NCBI RefSeq assembly: GCF_023155275.1
Contig: NZ_JALMUV010000028.1
Coordinates: 1 to 64,000, forward strand
Source of the DNA: Streptomyces rhizoryzae
Lineage (GTDB): Bacteria > Actinomycetota > Actinomycetes > Streptomycetales > Streptomycetaceae
Length of the DNA stretch: 64,000 nt
Direction of reading: 5' to 3'
The position numbers were made by a program, and so were the translations under genes. The notes under the pieces are model-generated. The model was not told where the DNA came from. It saw only the letters and a list, made by a program, of their open reading frames with translations, and did not search any database. Shown piece by piece: positions 43,410 to 51,997 of the stretch; position 1 is the first letter of the stretch, and the number at the start of each line of letters is the position of its first letter.

Positions 43410-44912
43410 GTGTCTGACCCGCACGCCCCCCCCCCCCCCCCCGACGCCATCTGGCTCGGCCTCGACCTCGGCCCCCGGAGCGCCCGCTGCCTCGCCGTCG
43501 ACGGCACCGGCGCCCTCCTCGCCACCGCCGCCCGCCCCCTGACCGGCCACCGCACCGGCAACCGCCACGAACAGGACCCCGCCACCTGGTGGCCCGCGCT
43601 CGCCGAAGCCTGCCGCGAAGCCCTCACCGGACTCGACCCCCACCGCATCCGCGGCCTGGCCCTCGACGGCACCTCCGGCACCATCCTCCTCACCGACCCC
43701 CACGGCACCCCCCGCACCCCCGCCCTCATGTACGACGACGGCCGCGCCACCGACCAGGCCGCAACCTGCACCGCGGCCGGCGCCCACCTCTGGCGGGACC
43801 TCGGCTACCGCACCATGCCGCCCACCTGGGCCCTGCCCAAACTCCGCTGGCTCCTCGACCACGACCCCACCCTCGCCACCGGCTCCCGCCTCCTCCACCA
43901 GACCGACCTCATCGCCTGGCAACTCGCCGGCCGCCAACTCCCCAGCGACACCAGCCACGCCCTCACCACCGGCTACCACCTCCTCGACGAACGCTGGCCC
44001 CACGACGTCCTCGACACCCTCGCCATCCCCACCGGCCTGCTGCCCGACGTCGTCCGCCCCGGCACCGTCCTCGGCACCGTCACCCCCGGAGCCGCCGACG
44101 CCACCGGCATCCCCGCCGGCACCGCCATCGTCGCCGGCATGACCAACGACTGCGCCGCCCAGATCGGCGCCGGCGCCCTCACCCCCGGCGCCTGGAACGC
44201 CGCCCTCGGCACCACCCTCGTCCTCAAGGGCACCAGCGACCACCTCGTCCGCGACCCCGCCGGCCTCGTCCACTGCCACCGCGGCCCCGCCGGCACCTGG
44301 CTGCCCGGCGGCGCCTCCAACAGCGGCGCCGGCGTCATCTCCCACTACTTCCACGGCGAGAACCTCGACGTCCTCACCGAACAGGCCGCCGCCCAGGACC
44401 CCGACGCCGTCGCCTACCCCCTCGTCTCCACCGGCGGCGAACGCTTCCCCTTCCGCGCCCCCGAAGCCGAACCCTTCATCCTCGGCGCCACCCCCACCCG
44501 CGCCGCCGAGTTCCACGCCTACCTCCTCGGCGTCGCCTGCCTGGAACGCCTCTGCTTCGACTACCTCGACCACCTCGGCGCCCCCACCGCCGGCCCCCTC
44601 ACCTACACCGGCGGCGCCGCCCGCAACACCTACTGGTGCCGGCTGCGCGCCGAAGTCCTCGGCCGCACCGTCCACGTACCCGAACACGCCGACAGCGCCC
44701 TCGGCATGGCCGTCCTCGCCGCCACCTCCGCCGGCACCGGCCGGGCCGCGACCGCCGCCGCCATGCTCCGCCCCGGCACCGAGATCCGCCCCGCCCCCGA
44801 CCGCACCGCCCGCCACCTCCCCGCCTACCGCCGCTTCGTCACCGAACTCACCGACCGCGGCTGGCTCGACCCCGCCGTCGCCGACCACGCCCTCAGCAGG
44901 ACCGCACCGTGA
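43410..44912 (+). CDS. FGGY-family carbohydrate kinase
   Basis: 500 residues. N-terminal phosphate-1 region IWLGLDLGPRSARCLAVD, ALDGTSGTILLTDPHG, and central AGMTNDCAAQIGAGALTPG with the catalytic Asp; the C-terminal adenosine motif is LTYTGGAARNTYWCRL. It phosphorylates a sugar or polyol with ATP; xylulose, gluconate or another pentose are possible and cannot be told apart here. GTG 43410 has GGAGG upstream. The first codons include a run of 17 C (43426-43442), giving five consecutive Pro codons, so any length change would frameshift the gene. Codon use in the second half is extremely C-rich. It is not adjacent to other sugar genes. Confidence 0.87.
   Translation: MSDPHAPPPPPDAIWLGLDLGPRSARCLAVDGTGALLATAARPLTGHRTGNRHEQDPATWWPALAEACREALTGLDPHRIRGLALDGTSGTILLTDPHGTPRTPALMYDDGRATDQAATCTAAGAHLWRDLGYRTMPPTWALPKLRWLLDHDPTLATGSRLLHQTDLIAWQLAGRQLPSDTSHALTTGYHLLDERWPHDVLDTLAIPTGLLPDVVRPGTVLGTVTPGAADATGIPAGTAIVAGMTNDCAAQIGAGALTPGAWNAALGTTLVLKGTSDHLVRDPAGLVHCHRGPAGTWLPGGASNSGAGVISHYFHGENLDVLTEQAAAQDPDAVAYPLVSTGGERFPFRAPEAEPFILGATPTRAAEFHAYLLGVACLERLCFDYLDHLGAPTAGPLTYTGGAARNTYWCRLRAEVLGRTVHVPEHADSALGMAVLAATSAGTGRAATAAAMLRPGTEIRPAPDRTARHLPAYRRFVTELTDRGWLDPAVADHALSRTAP
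43426..43442 (+). repeat. C17 homopolymer inside the FGGY kinase gene
   Basis: Seventeen consecutive C at codons 6-11 of the kinase. As written the frame is intact. Such tracts slip during replication and are also hard to sequence, so the exact length needs care. Confidence 0.9.
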
Positions 44913-44995
44913 CCCACGCCCCCCCCGTCCGCCACGGCGAAACCGCCCGGCACGCGGAGCACACGCCCACAGGAGAAGACCCGCACACACGAAAA

Positions 44996-45034
44996 GCGCC
45001 GGGCGGGCCGGAAAGAATCCAGCCCGCCCGGCGC
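44996..45034 (-). terminator. Intrinsic-type terminator of lysX
   Basis: Perfect 13-bp stem (44996-45008 with 45022-45034), 13-base loop, followed on the minus strand by TTTTCGTG. It lies 22 bp beyond the lysX stop and is one of the few hairpins here with a U-run. It may also act on the convergent kinase transcript. Confidence 0.75.
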
Positions 45035-45056
45035 CCGAGGCCCCAGGCCCGGCGCG

Positions 45057-48000
45057 TCAGCGCCTCCGCACCAGCGGGAACGGCAGCGTCTCCCGGATCG
45101 ACAGACCCGTCAGGAACATCACCAGCCGGTCCACACCGATCCCCAGACCACCCGTCGGCGGCATCGCGTACTCCAGCGCCTGGAGGAAGTCCTCGTCCAG
45201 CTCCATCGCCTCCGGGTCACCGCCCGCCGCCAGCAGCGACTGCGCGGTCAACCGCCGCCGCTGCTCCACCGGATCGGTCAGTTCCGAATACGCGGTACCC
45301 AGCTCCGTACCGAACGCCACCAGGTCCCAGCGCTCCGCCACCCGCGGGTCCTTCCGGTGCTGGCGGGTCAGCGGCGAGACATCCGTCGGGAAGTCCTTGT
45401 AGAACGTCGGCAGCGTGGTCTTCTCCTCCACCAGCCGCTCGTACATCTCCAGGACCACGTCGCCCCGGCCCATCTCCGGAGTGACCGGCACCGACGCCCC
45501 CAGGCACAGCCGCCGCAGCACATCCGGCTCGGTGTCCGCGGTGACCTCCTCGCCCAGCGCCTCCGAGATCGCCCCGTACACCGTCTTCACCGGCCACACA
45601 CCCGAGATGTCGTGCTCGACCAGCCGCCCGTTCTTGTCCGCCTTGCGGGCCGTGGCGCTGCCGAACGCGGCGACCGCCGCACCCTGGATCAACTCCCGGG
45701 TCAGGTCGAGCATCACGTCGTAGTCGGCGAACGCCTGGTACGCCTCCAGCATCGTGAACTCGGGATTGTGCTTGTACGAGATGCCCTCGTTCCGGAACGT
45801 CCGCCCCATCTCGAAGACCTTCTCCATACCGCCCACGCACAGCCGCTTCAGATACAGCTCCGGCGCGATCCGCAGATACAGGTCCAGGTCGTAGGCGTTG
45901 ATGTGGGTGTGGAACGGACGGGCGTTGGCACCACCGTGGATCTGCTGGAGCATCGGCGTCTCGACCTCCAGGTAACCCCGGTCGATCAGCCCCTGCCGCA
46001 GCGCCTGCACCGCCGTGCTCCGGGCCCGCACGGTGTCCCGCGCGTCCGGCGAGACGACCAGGTCCACATACCGCTGGCGGACCTTCGCCTCCGGATCCGA
46101 CAGTCCGCGCCGCTTGTCCGGCAGCGGCCGCAGGCACTTCGCCGTCAGCCGCCACCCGGTGACGAACACCGTCAGCTCACCGCGGTCGCTCGCCCCGACC
46201 TCGCCCTCGGCCTCGATGTGGTCACCGAGATCCACATCCGTACCGAACCGCTCCAGCAGCTCCGCGCCGCTGTCCGCCCGGGTCAGCGCCACCTGAAGAT
46301 CGCCCGACCAGTCGCGCAGCACCGCGAACAGCACCCCGCCGTGGTCCCGGACCAGCAGCACCCGCCCGGCGACCGTCACCGTCTTGCCGGTACGCGCCCC
46401 CGCCGCGGTCTCGCCGTACTCCTCGCGGACCTGGCCGAGCGTGTGCGTCCGCTGCACGCCCACCGGATACGGATCGGTGCCCGCGTCCCGCAGCCGCTCC
46501 AGCTTCCGGTGCCGCACCCGCACCTGCTCCGGCAGCGCCGCCAGCTCCCGCTCGCGCTGCTCCTCCGCCGTGGCCGGCTCCGACTCCACCAGACCCAGCT
46601 CGTCCAGCGACGGCAGACCCGCCGTGCTCGCCGGGGCCAGCACCCGCTTCTGGTGCCCCTTGCCCCACAGCTTGCCCAGACTCGGCACCGCCACGTAGCC
46701 CTCGGCGATACCCGACGCCAGCGCGATCCGGGCGAGCGCACCGGCATCCGCGTAGCACAGGAACCGCGGGTACCACTCCGGGTGGTACTTCGAGTTCGAC
46801 CGGTACAGCGCCTCCAGCTGCCACCAGCGCGAGAAGAACAGCAGCAGCCGCCGCCACACCTTCAGCACCGGACCGGCACCGATCCGGGAACCCTCCTCGA
46901 ACGCCGACCGGAACACCGCGAAGTTCAGCGAGATCCGCCGCACCCCCAGCGCCCCGCCCTGCGCGCACAGCTGGGCGACCATGAACTCCATCACGCCGTT
47001 CGGCGCACTGCGGTCGCGCCGCATCACATCCAGCGAGATGCCGTCCTTGCCCCACGGCACGAACGACAGCAGCGCGATCATCTTCCCGTCGCCGTCGAAC
47101 GCCTCCGCCAGCAGGCAGTCACCGTCCTGCTCGTCCCCGAGCCGGTCCAGCGCCATCGAGAAACCACGCTCGGTCTCGGTGTCCCGCCAGGCATCCGCCC
47201 GGTGGATGACCTCCTGCATCTCCGCCTCGGTCAGCTCCGCGTGCCGCCGCACCCGGAACGTCGCCCCGGTGCGCTGCACACGGTTGACGGCCTGCCGCGT
47301 GACCCGCATGTCCCGGCCGTCCAGGTCGAACTCCGGGATGTGCAGGATCGCCTCGTCACCGAGCTGGAGAGCGCCCAGCCCGGCCCGCGCGAACGCCTTC
47401 GCGCCGTCCTCACTGGCCCCCATCACCGCCGGCTGCCAGCCGTACCGGCCGGCCACGTCCAGCCACGCGTCGATCGCCGGACCCCACGCCTCCCGGTCAC
47501 CGACCGGATCACCACTGGCCAGGCAGACCCCGGCCTCCACCCGGTACGTCACCGCGGCCTTGCCGCTCGGCGAGAACACCACCGCCTTGTCCCGGCGGGT
47601 CGCGAAGTACCCCAGCGAGTCCTGGCTGCCGTACTTCGACAGCAGCGCCCGGATCCGGGCCTCCTCGTCACCGTGCAGCGCCGCTTCCATCCGCTGCGAA
47701 CGGAACAGCGCCGCCGCCGCGTTCAGCAGCGCCAGCGCACCCAGCAGTCCCAGCAGGGTGCCGATCCAGTGCGCCGGGTGCCCCTCGACGATCCGGCCGC
47801 CGACCAGCCCGCCGCAGACCCGGTTCGCCGCCCACAGCAGGCGGTTGCCGCCGCCGCGCTCCAGCGAACCGGGCGCCAGCGACACCAGCCCCCAGCCGAT
47901 CAGCACCGCCACCACGAGCCCGCCGGCCAGCACCAGCGCGGCCCGCAGGAACGCCCCGCGCCGGGTGATCGCGTAGAACTCGCGGTGCGAGACCAGCAGC

Positions 48001-48374
48001 AGCACCAGCGCCCCGGCGCACAGCACCAGCGAGAAGCCGAACTCCCAGTACCCCGCGGCCAGGAACAGCGCGTCGGCGAGGACGTTCAGCACCATGTACG
48101 CGACCACGAACCACAGCGCCACCCGTTTCCGCGCGGTCATCGCGGCGGCCAGGAGGAAGAGGAACGCGGCGTAAGCGAAGTTCGGGGCCACCGGGATCGT
48201 GAGCGTGTCCAGCCAGTAGATCACCGAGTGGAGTGCGCGCCGAAGGGGCCCGATCAGCGCTGTCAGGGCACAGAAAAGGCCCAGCACGCTGAAGATGATG
48301 GCGAAGCCATTGGGGACGCGGCGCCGGAAGCGCCGCCACCCCGTGAGTTGATCCTGGTCCTGCACGGTGCTCAT
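45057..48374 (-). CDS. lysX: Bifunctional lysyl-phosphatidylglycerol synthase / lysyl-tRNA synthetase LysX
   Basis: 1105 residues, the full LysX architecture. About seven N-terminal membrane segments (residues 22-235), a DUF2156 aminoacyl-transferase domain (about 240-580; YFATRRDKAVVFSPSGKAAV, then LASGDPVGDREAWG), then a complete class II LysRS: an OB-fold (VTVAGRVLLVRDHGGVLFAV), motif 2 EMGRTFRNEG and motif 3 GLGIGVDRLVM. It charges tRNA with lysine and transfers lysine to phosphatidylglycerol, lowering membrane charge and giving tolerance to cationic peptides. No ribosome site precedes ATG 48374; a TAATGT -10 element places the transcript start at the ATG, suggesting a leaderless mRNA. 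Upstream lies a deleted L,D-transpeptidase gene. Confidence 0.94.
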   Translation of the reverse strand: MSTVQDQDQLTGWRRFRRRVPNGFAIIFSVLGLFCALTALIGPLRRALHSVIYWLDTLTIPVAPNFAYAAFLFLLAAAMTARKRVALWFVVAYMVLNVLADALFLAAGYWEFGFSLVLCAGALVLLLVSHREFYAITRRGAFLRAALVLAGGLVVAVLIGWGLVSLAPGSLERGGGNRLLWAANRVCGGLVGGRIVEGHPAHWIGTLLGLLGALALLNAAAALFRSQRMEAALHGDEEARIRALLSKYGSQDSLGYFATRRDKAVVFSPSGKAAVTYRVEAGVCLASGDPVGDREAWGPAIDAWLDVAGRYGWQPAVMGASEDGAKAFARAGLGALQLGDEAILHIPEFDLDGRDMRVTRQAVNRVQRTGATFRVRRHAELTEAEMQEVIHRADAWRDTETERGFSMALDRLGDEQDGDCLLAEAFDGDGKMIALLSFVPWGKDGISLDVMRRDRSAPNGVMEFMVAQLCAQGGALGVRRISLNFAVFRSAFEEGSRIGAGPVLKVWRRLLLFFSRWWQLEALYRSNSKYHPEWYPRFLCYADAGALARIALASGIAEGYVAVPSLGKLWGKGHQKRVLAPASTAGLPSLDELGLVESEPATAEEQRERELAALPEQVRVRHRKLERLRDAGTDPYPVGVQRTHTLGQVREEYGETAAGARTGKTVTVAGRVLLVRDHGGVLFAVLRDWSGDLQVALTRADSGAELLERFGTDVDLGDHIEAEGEVGASDRGELTVFVTGWRLTAKCLRPLPDKRRGLSDPEAKVRQRYVDLVVSPDARDTVRARSTAVQALRQGLIDRGYLEVETPMLQQIHGGANARPFHTHINAYDLDLYLRIAPELYLKRLCVGGMEKVFEMGRTFRNEGISYKHNPEFTMLEAYQAFADYDVMLDLTRELIQGAAVAAFGSATARKADKNGRLVEHDISGVWPVKTVYGAISEALGEEVTADTEPDVLRRLCLGASVPVTPEMGRGDVVLEMYERLVEEKTTLPTFYKDFPTDVSPLTRQHRKDPRVAERWDLVAFGTELGTAYSELTDPVEQRRRLTAQSLLAAGGDPEAMELDEDFLQALEYAMPPTGGLGIGVDRLVMFLTGLSIRETLPFPLVRRR

Positions 48375-48378
48375 TCCG

Positions 48379-49363
48379 TCACATTAGGCTCTGAAAAGGG
48401 GTCGGCAGCCCGACACGAGGCGCGCGCTCTCCGCCTCCGGCCCACTGCCGCTGCGACCGGGCGACCTTCCGGTCTCCGGCCCCGTCCCCTGGGTTGTCTG
48501 TCCCTCGCAGGGAGGGTTGGGCGACCACCACAGGGTCACCCACCTGGACCTTGCCATAAAGCAGGCGTAAGTCCGAGTCCGGGTGTGATGTACGCGTCAG
48601 CATCGAGGTCCGCCTTGACGGCCGGACCGCGGCCCACGGTGAACCGCAACCCGTAATCCTTGGTGAAGAACCGCCCGCCGCCGGAGTCCACGCCGTTCAG
48701 CTCGGCCCGCAGCATCACCTTCGTCCCCGGCTTCCAGCCGCCCTCCGGCCGCCAGACGATCCGGTCCCGGCCACCGGCGGACTCCCAGCTCCACGCGCCC
48801 TCGGTCCGGTTGTCGGTGACCACCTCCAGCCGCCGCTCCACCGCCGCCCGGTCCCGTACCGGGAACGCGAAGGTGAGCGTGATCGGATCGCCGGCCCGCA
48901 CCACCGCGCCGCCCGGGCGGGGGGTGAACGTCAGCCGGTTCCGCTTGGCCACCTTCCCGGTGGTCAGCGACTCCTTGGCCGCACTGCGGGCGCCGCCGGG
49001 GTCCCGGGTCAGGGCGAGCACCGAGTACTTGGTGTCCGGCGCGGCCTTGGCCCGCGACGTCCACACCGTCCCGCCCCGGCTGAACCCGCCGACCAGCTGC
49101 CGGCCCCGCGGATCGGTCACCGTCACCTCGGTCAGCACCCCGCCGTCCGCGCTCACCCGCAGCTGGTCGCCGGCCTGCACCGTCGGGTGCCCGCCGGCCG
49201 ACCCCAGTGCCACCTTCACCGGCCGCTCCGGGGACGCCGACGCCTTGGCCGCGTCGCACGCCGCCAGCGTGCCGAAGCCGAGCACCGGCATCAGCGCGAA
49301 GGCGGCACACAGCGACCGGGACGGCCGGAACGGCCGCGAGGACCGGGCGGGGCTCTGGCTCAT
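48379..49363 (-). pseudogene. L,D-transpeptidase lipoprotein gene with internal deletion
   Basis: ATG 49363 opens a lipoprotein signal (lipobox LAAC, Cys36) and two bacterial Ig-like domains of the type that precede YkuD catalytic domains in actinomycete L,D-transpeptidases (GGVLTEVTVTDPRGRQL; RNRLTFTPRPGGAVVRAGD, AVERRLEVVTDNRTEGAWSW). After FTVGR the expected catalytic domain with its His-x-Gly-Cys motif is absent; this frame stops at 48536. In another frame, nt 48560-48450 encode YGKVQVGDPVVVAQPSLRG followed by TDNPGDGAGD, which matches the usual C-terminal tail of the same enzymes. So the core has been deleted and the two ends joined out of frame. The remaining 275-residue lipoprotein could still be made. 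Confidence 0.72.
48381..48386 (-). promoter_or_regulatory. -10 element of lysX, leaderless spacing
   Basis: TAATGT read on the minus strand ends seven bases before the lysX ATG, so transcription would start at the A of ATG. The -35 region is weak. It lies at the very end of the transpeptidase remnant. Confidence 0.4.
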
Positions 49364-49650
49364 GGGCGGCTTTCCGTCGATGGTGCGGGAGCGGCGGCAA
49401 TGTCGGCCGCTAAGACGGTCAGGGCCCCCGCCGCGTTGCGAGGGGTGGGGTGATCCATGCCACTTCTTTACCGACACCGGGAACTGCCCCCGCACACCTC
49501 CCCCACGCCCCTCCCTCCTCCCTCTTTCCCCCTTCTCCCCAGGACCACCTGTTTGGAGCACCCCGCCGCGAACCGGACATCCCCCGCAATGCGCCAAACT
49601 GGCCACCGCTTACCGCCCGTTCGGGCGGCGGACGAGGAGGTGTTGTGTCC

Positions 49651-49845
49651 ATGGCTGTCTCCATCTCGGTCATCCTGCTGCTGGTGATCCTGGTCGTGAT
49701 CTTCCTGCGCAGCGGGAAACTGAAGATCTCGCACGCCATCGTGTGCGGACTGCTCGGCTTCTACCTGGCGGGCAGCAGTCTCGCCCCCGACATCCACCAC
49801 GGCCTCGCCGGCGCCGCCGAAGTGGTGAGCGGCGTCCGCCCCTGA
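49651..49845 (+). CDS. Small two-helix membrane protein
   Basis: 64 residues, two hydrophobic segments (VSISVILLLVILVVIFLRSG and ISHAIVCGLLGFYLAGSSLA), then a short polar tail. A GAGGAGG ribosome site ends at 49640; ATG 49651 (10-base spacing) or GTG 49645 (4-base) could both start it. Function unknown; such proteins are common in streptomycetes. It stands alone, divergent from the transpeptidase remnant across 287 bp of pyrimidine-rich non-coding DNA. Confidence 0.62.
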   Translation: MAVSISVILLLVILVVIFLRSGKLKISHAIVCGLLGFYLAGSSLAPDIHHGLAGAAEVVSGVRP

Positions 49846-49861
49846 CGCCCCCCGGCACCCC

Positions 49862-49933
49862 CTTGCCGATTACGAAACTCCAGGAACTAATCACTCTCCG
49901 TAATCGTTGCCGAACAAGGAAGCAAAAGGCAAG
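49862..49933. other. Nested inverted repeats in a low-G+C pocket
   Basis: CGATTACG (49867-49874) pairs with CGTAATCG (49899-49906), and the flanking CTTGCC (49862-49867) pairs with GGCAAG (49928-49933). The stretch is far less G+C-rich than the window average. It occupies the start of the 361-bp convergent gap 49846-50206; the remainder of that gap is C/G-rich, with no gene seen. It could be a terminator or a protein-binding site. Confidence 0.5.
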
Positions 49934-50206
49934 CGGCCCCGGCACACACACGGCCCGGCCCGGCGGACACGCGTCCCCCCGTGTCCCCCCTTGGCAGGCG
50001 CACGCAGCACGGGCGCCCGGCCGCCCGGACAGCCGGCCGGCCCGGACGGCCGGACAGCCCGCGCCCCGCCCCGCGCCCTCCAGCGCCCGCGTCTGCCGCC
50101 CCCGCGTCCCGCGCCCGCAGCCTCGCCCGCCCTGGCTCCTGGGGCCTGGGCCCGTAGCCCTGCCCGCCCCCGTCGTGAACCCGGCGCGCGCCCGTCGTGC
50201 ACCCGG

Positions 50207-51508
50207 TCACGTTCTGGGCCCATCACCCCCGTCCGACCCGTCCGACCCGTCCGACCCGTCCGACCAGGCCCTGCCCGAGAAGACGCCGACGGCGTTGGCG
50301 ACCGGGCGTTCCTTCCCGTCCGTCGGGTGGTTGCGCACCTGCTCCGCGCCGTCCCGGCCCCTGGTGACGAACGTCGAGGAGCCGCCGCCGTCGAGGTTCA
50401 GGGCGTCCTGGGCCCCGAGCCGTGCCATGAGATCGGCCAGCTCGCGCACGGTGAGGCCGGTCTGGTCCCGGCCCTTCTCACCGTCCAGCGCCATCAGGTA
50501 CAGGGTCCGGCCGCGGTTCGCGATCCCGGCCGAGGTGCGCATGGTCACCGCGACCGTGTCCAGGCCGTCGGCCGGGCGCCCGTGCCGCAGCACGGGGAAG
50601 CCGCCGACCGCGCACCGCAGCCGGCCCGGGAGCCCGGCGGCGAGCCGGTGGCTGACCCGGACGCGGTCGCCGGGGCGGAGCGCGCGCAGCCGCCGGGCGC
50701 CGGCCTCGCGGCCGACCAGCACCACCGATCCCGGCTCGATCACCCCGGCGCCCGGCCGCTCGGCGGTCTCCACCACCCGCCCGTTGCGGACGGTGACCTC
50801 GGCGGTGTCGGTGTCGCAGCCCGCGGCCCGGTTGGTGTCGGTGCCGCACACCGCGCGCTCCCGGGACACCTGGCCCCAGCGGGACGTGTAGGCGCCGATG
50901 CCGTCCTCCGGCAGCGCGTACTGGTTCAGCCCGCGCAGCGGCCAGGCGCCGGCGGGGCCGCGGACCGTACCGTGCAGGGTGAGCCGGTCCAGCCGGGCCC
51001 GGCGGTCGTAGCCGACGGTGAGCACGTCGTTCGTGGTCGCGCCGGGCGGCAGCGGCGGGCCGAACCGCTGCCCGTCCGGCACCGGGCCCTTCAGGTCCCG
51101 GCCCGAGGACACCGCGGGCCCGACCGAGGAGCCGGTGACCTCGACGCCCGGGTGCTGGGCCTCGCTGATGTTGAAGAAGTCGCCGTTGACCGCGCCGACC
51201 GCGCGCCGGTTCCCGGCCAGCTCGGACACCGGGGCGCGGGCGGCGACGGCACCGGGGCCGAGCAGGTCCACCGAGACGGACGGGGCGGACAGGTCGATGG
51301 TCAGCAGGTGGCCGTGGACGGTGCCGCGGGGCAGCGCCATCCGGAACTCGCCGTAGGACACCCCGGGCGCCAGCCGCACCGGCGCGGAGCGCTCGAAGCC
51401 GTCGTCGGCCGCCGCCCGGGCGGTGCCCGCCGCGCCGCCGCCCACCAGGACGCCCCACGCGACCACCGCCACCGCGGCCGTCCGCACTGAACCCAACCGC
51501 TGCTTCAC
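50207..51508 (-). CDS. Secreted NAGPA-like phosphodiester glycosidase family protein
   Basis: 433 residues with signal peptide (about 1-32). The NAGPA/DUF2233 fold is marked by RAVGAVNGDFFNISEAQHPG, NRGRTLYLMALDGEK and the C-terminal ALNLDGGGSSTFV, with its acidic and Gly-Gly-Gly-Ser pocket. Bacterial relatives act on cell-wall glycans or exopolysaccharides. GTG 51508 is set by AGGAGG at five-base spacing. The C-terminus carries a Ser-Asp-Gly repeat encoded by a 9-bp tandem array (50228-50263). No obvious operon partner; the amidase downstream of its start region is on the same strand but far upstream. Confidence 0.85.
   Translation of the reverse strand: MKQRLGSVRTAAVAVVAWGVLVGGGAAGTARAAADDGFERSAPVRLAPGVSYGEFRMALPRGTVHGHLLTIDLSAPSVSVDLLGPGAVAARAPVSELAGNRRAVGAVNGDFFNISEAQHPGVEVTGSSVGPAVSSGRDLKGPVPDGQRFGPPLPPGATTNDVLTVGYDRRARLDRLTLHGTVRGPAGAWPLRGLNQYALPEDGIGAYTSRWGQVSRERAVCGTDTNRAAGCDTDTAEVTVRNGRVVETAERPGAGVIEPGSVVLVGREAGARRLRALRPGDRVRVSHRLAAGLPGRLRCAVGGFPVLRHGRPADGLDTVAVTMRTSAGIANRGRTLYLMALDGEKGRDQTGLTVRELADLMARLGAQDALNLDGGGSSTFVTRGRDGAEQVRNHPTDGKERPVANAVGVFSGRAWSDGSDGSDGSDGGDGPRT
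50228..50263 (-). repeat. 9-bp tandem repeat encoding Ser-Asp-Gly
   Basis: CCCGTCCGA four times in a row on the plus strand, encoding the repeated Ser-Asp-Gly at the C-terminus of the NAGPA-like protein. Multiples of nine keep the frame, so copy number can vary without breaking the gene. Confidence 0.85.
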
Positions 51509-51997
51509 GGCAGCCTCCTGACGTCGCGTCAACTCTGACAGGTGGGGCGGCGCTCACTATGACCCGCCGGTGGCGGGATTCCGAACACCCGTGGAACGGG
51601 GCGGTGCCGTGTCGCCCGGCCCGCGCGCGTCACCCGGCCGGCGTGGCGTCATCCGCCCCGGCCCGCCGCAGCGTCGTCCGGTTCGGTCCGTGCCGTGTCA
51701 TGCGGTCCCGGGCGTGTCATGCGCTACGCGCCAGGCGGTGGCATCTGTCGCGGAAGTGGCAGGGGTGGGGCTGTGTGCGTGGGGCTCTGTGCGCCCCGGC
51801 TGCGGCCGGGCGTGTGCATCGCGTCCCTGTCGGGGTCGGGTGCGTCGGGGGGAGAGAGGCGGGTGGCCGGAAGTCGGGGCCGCGCTGTGTGGGGCGCGGC
51901 CCCGATTCCCGGATCCGCCCCGGCTCGGCGGCCCCGACTCAGCAGTCCCGCTCAGCAGGCCCGACTCCGCAGGGGGCCACGAGTACCCGGCAGGGGG
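51509..51997. other. 489-bp gene-free gap with short repeats
   Basis: No convincing gene: open frames here lack coding bias and ribosome sites. CGTGTCATGCG occurs at 51694-51704 and 51713-51723. Three imperfect copies of CCCGACTCAGCAG lie between 51933 and 51972 just past the amidase stop. Neither looks like a terminator. Confidence 0.5.

Noticed and set aside
43410..44912. This FGGY kinase as encapsulin cargo
   Set aside because: It lies 8 kb from the shell genes on the other strand with LysX between; the xylulokinase at 56279 is the better candidate.
45357..48656. About 1100-codon open frame antisense to lysX
   Set aside because: Arg/His/Pro-rich, no motif, fully explained by the lysX codons.
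49657..49845. Plasmid-spread (Spd) type transfer protein
   Set aside because: Only a generic two-helix protein; no other conjugation or plasmid gene is nearby.
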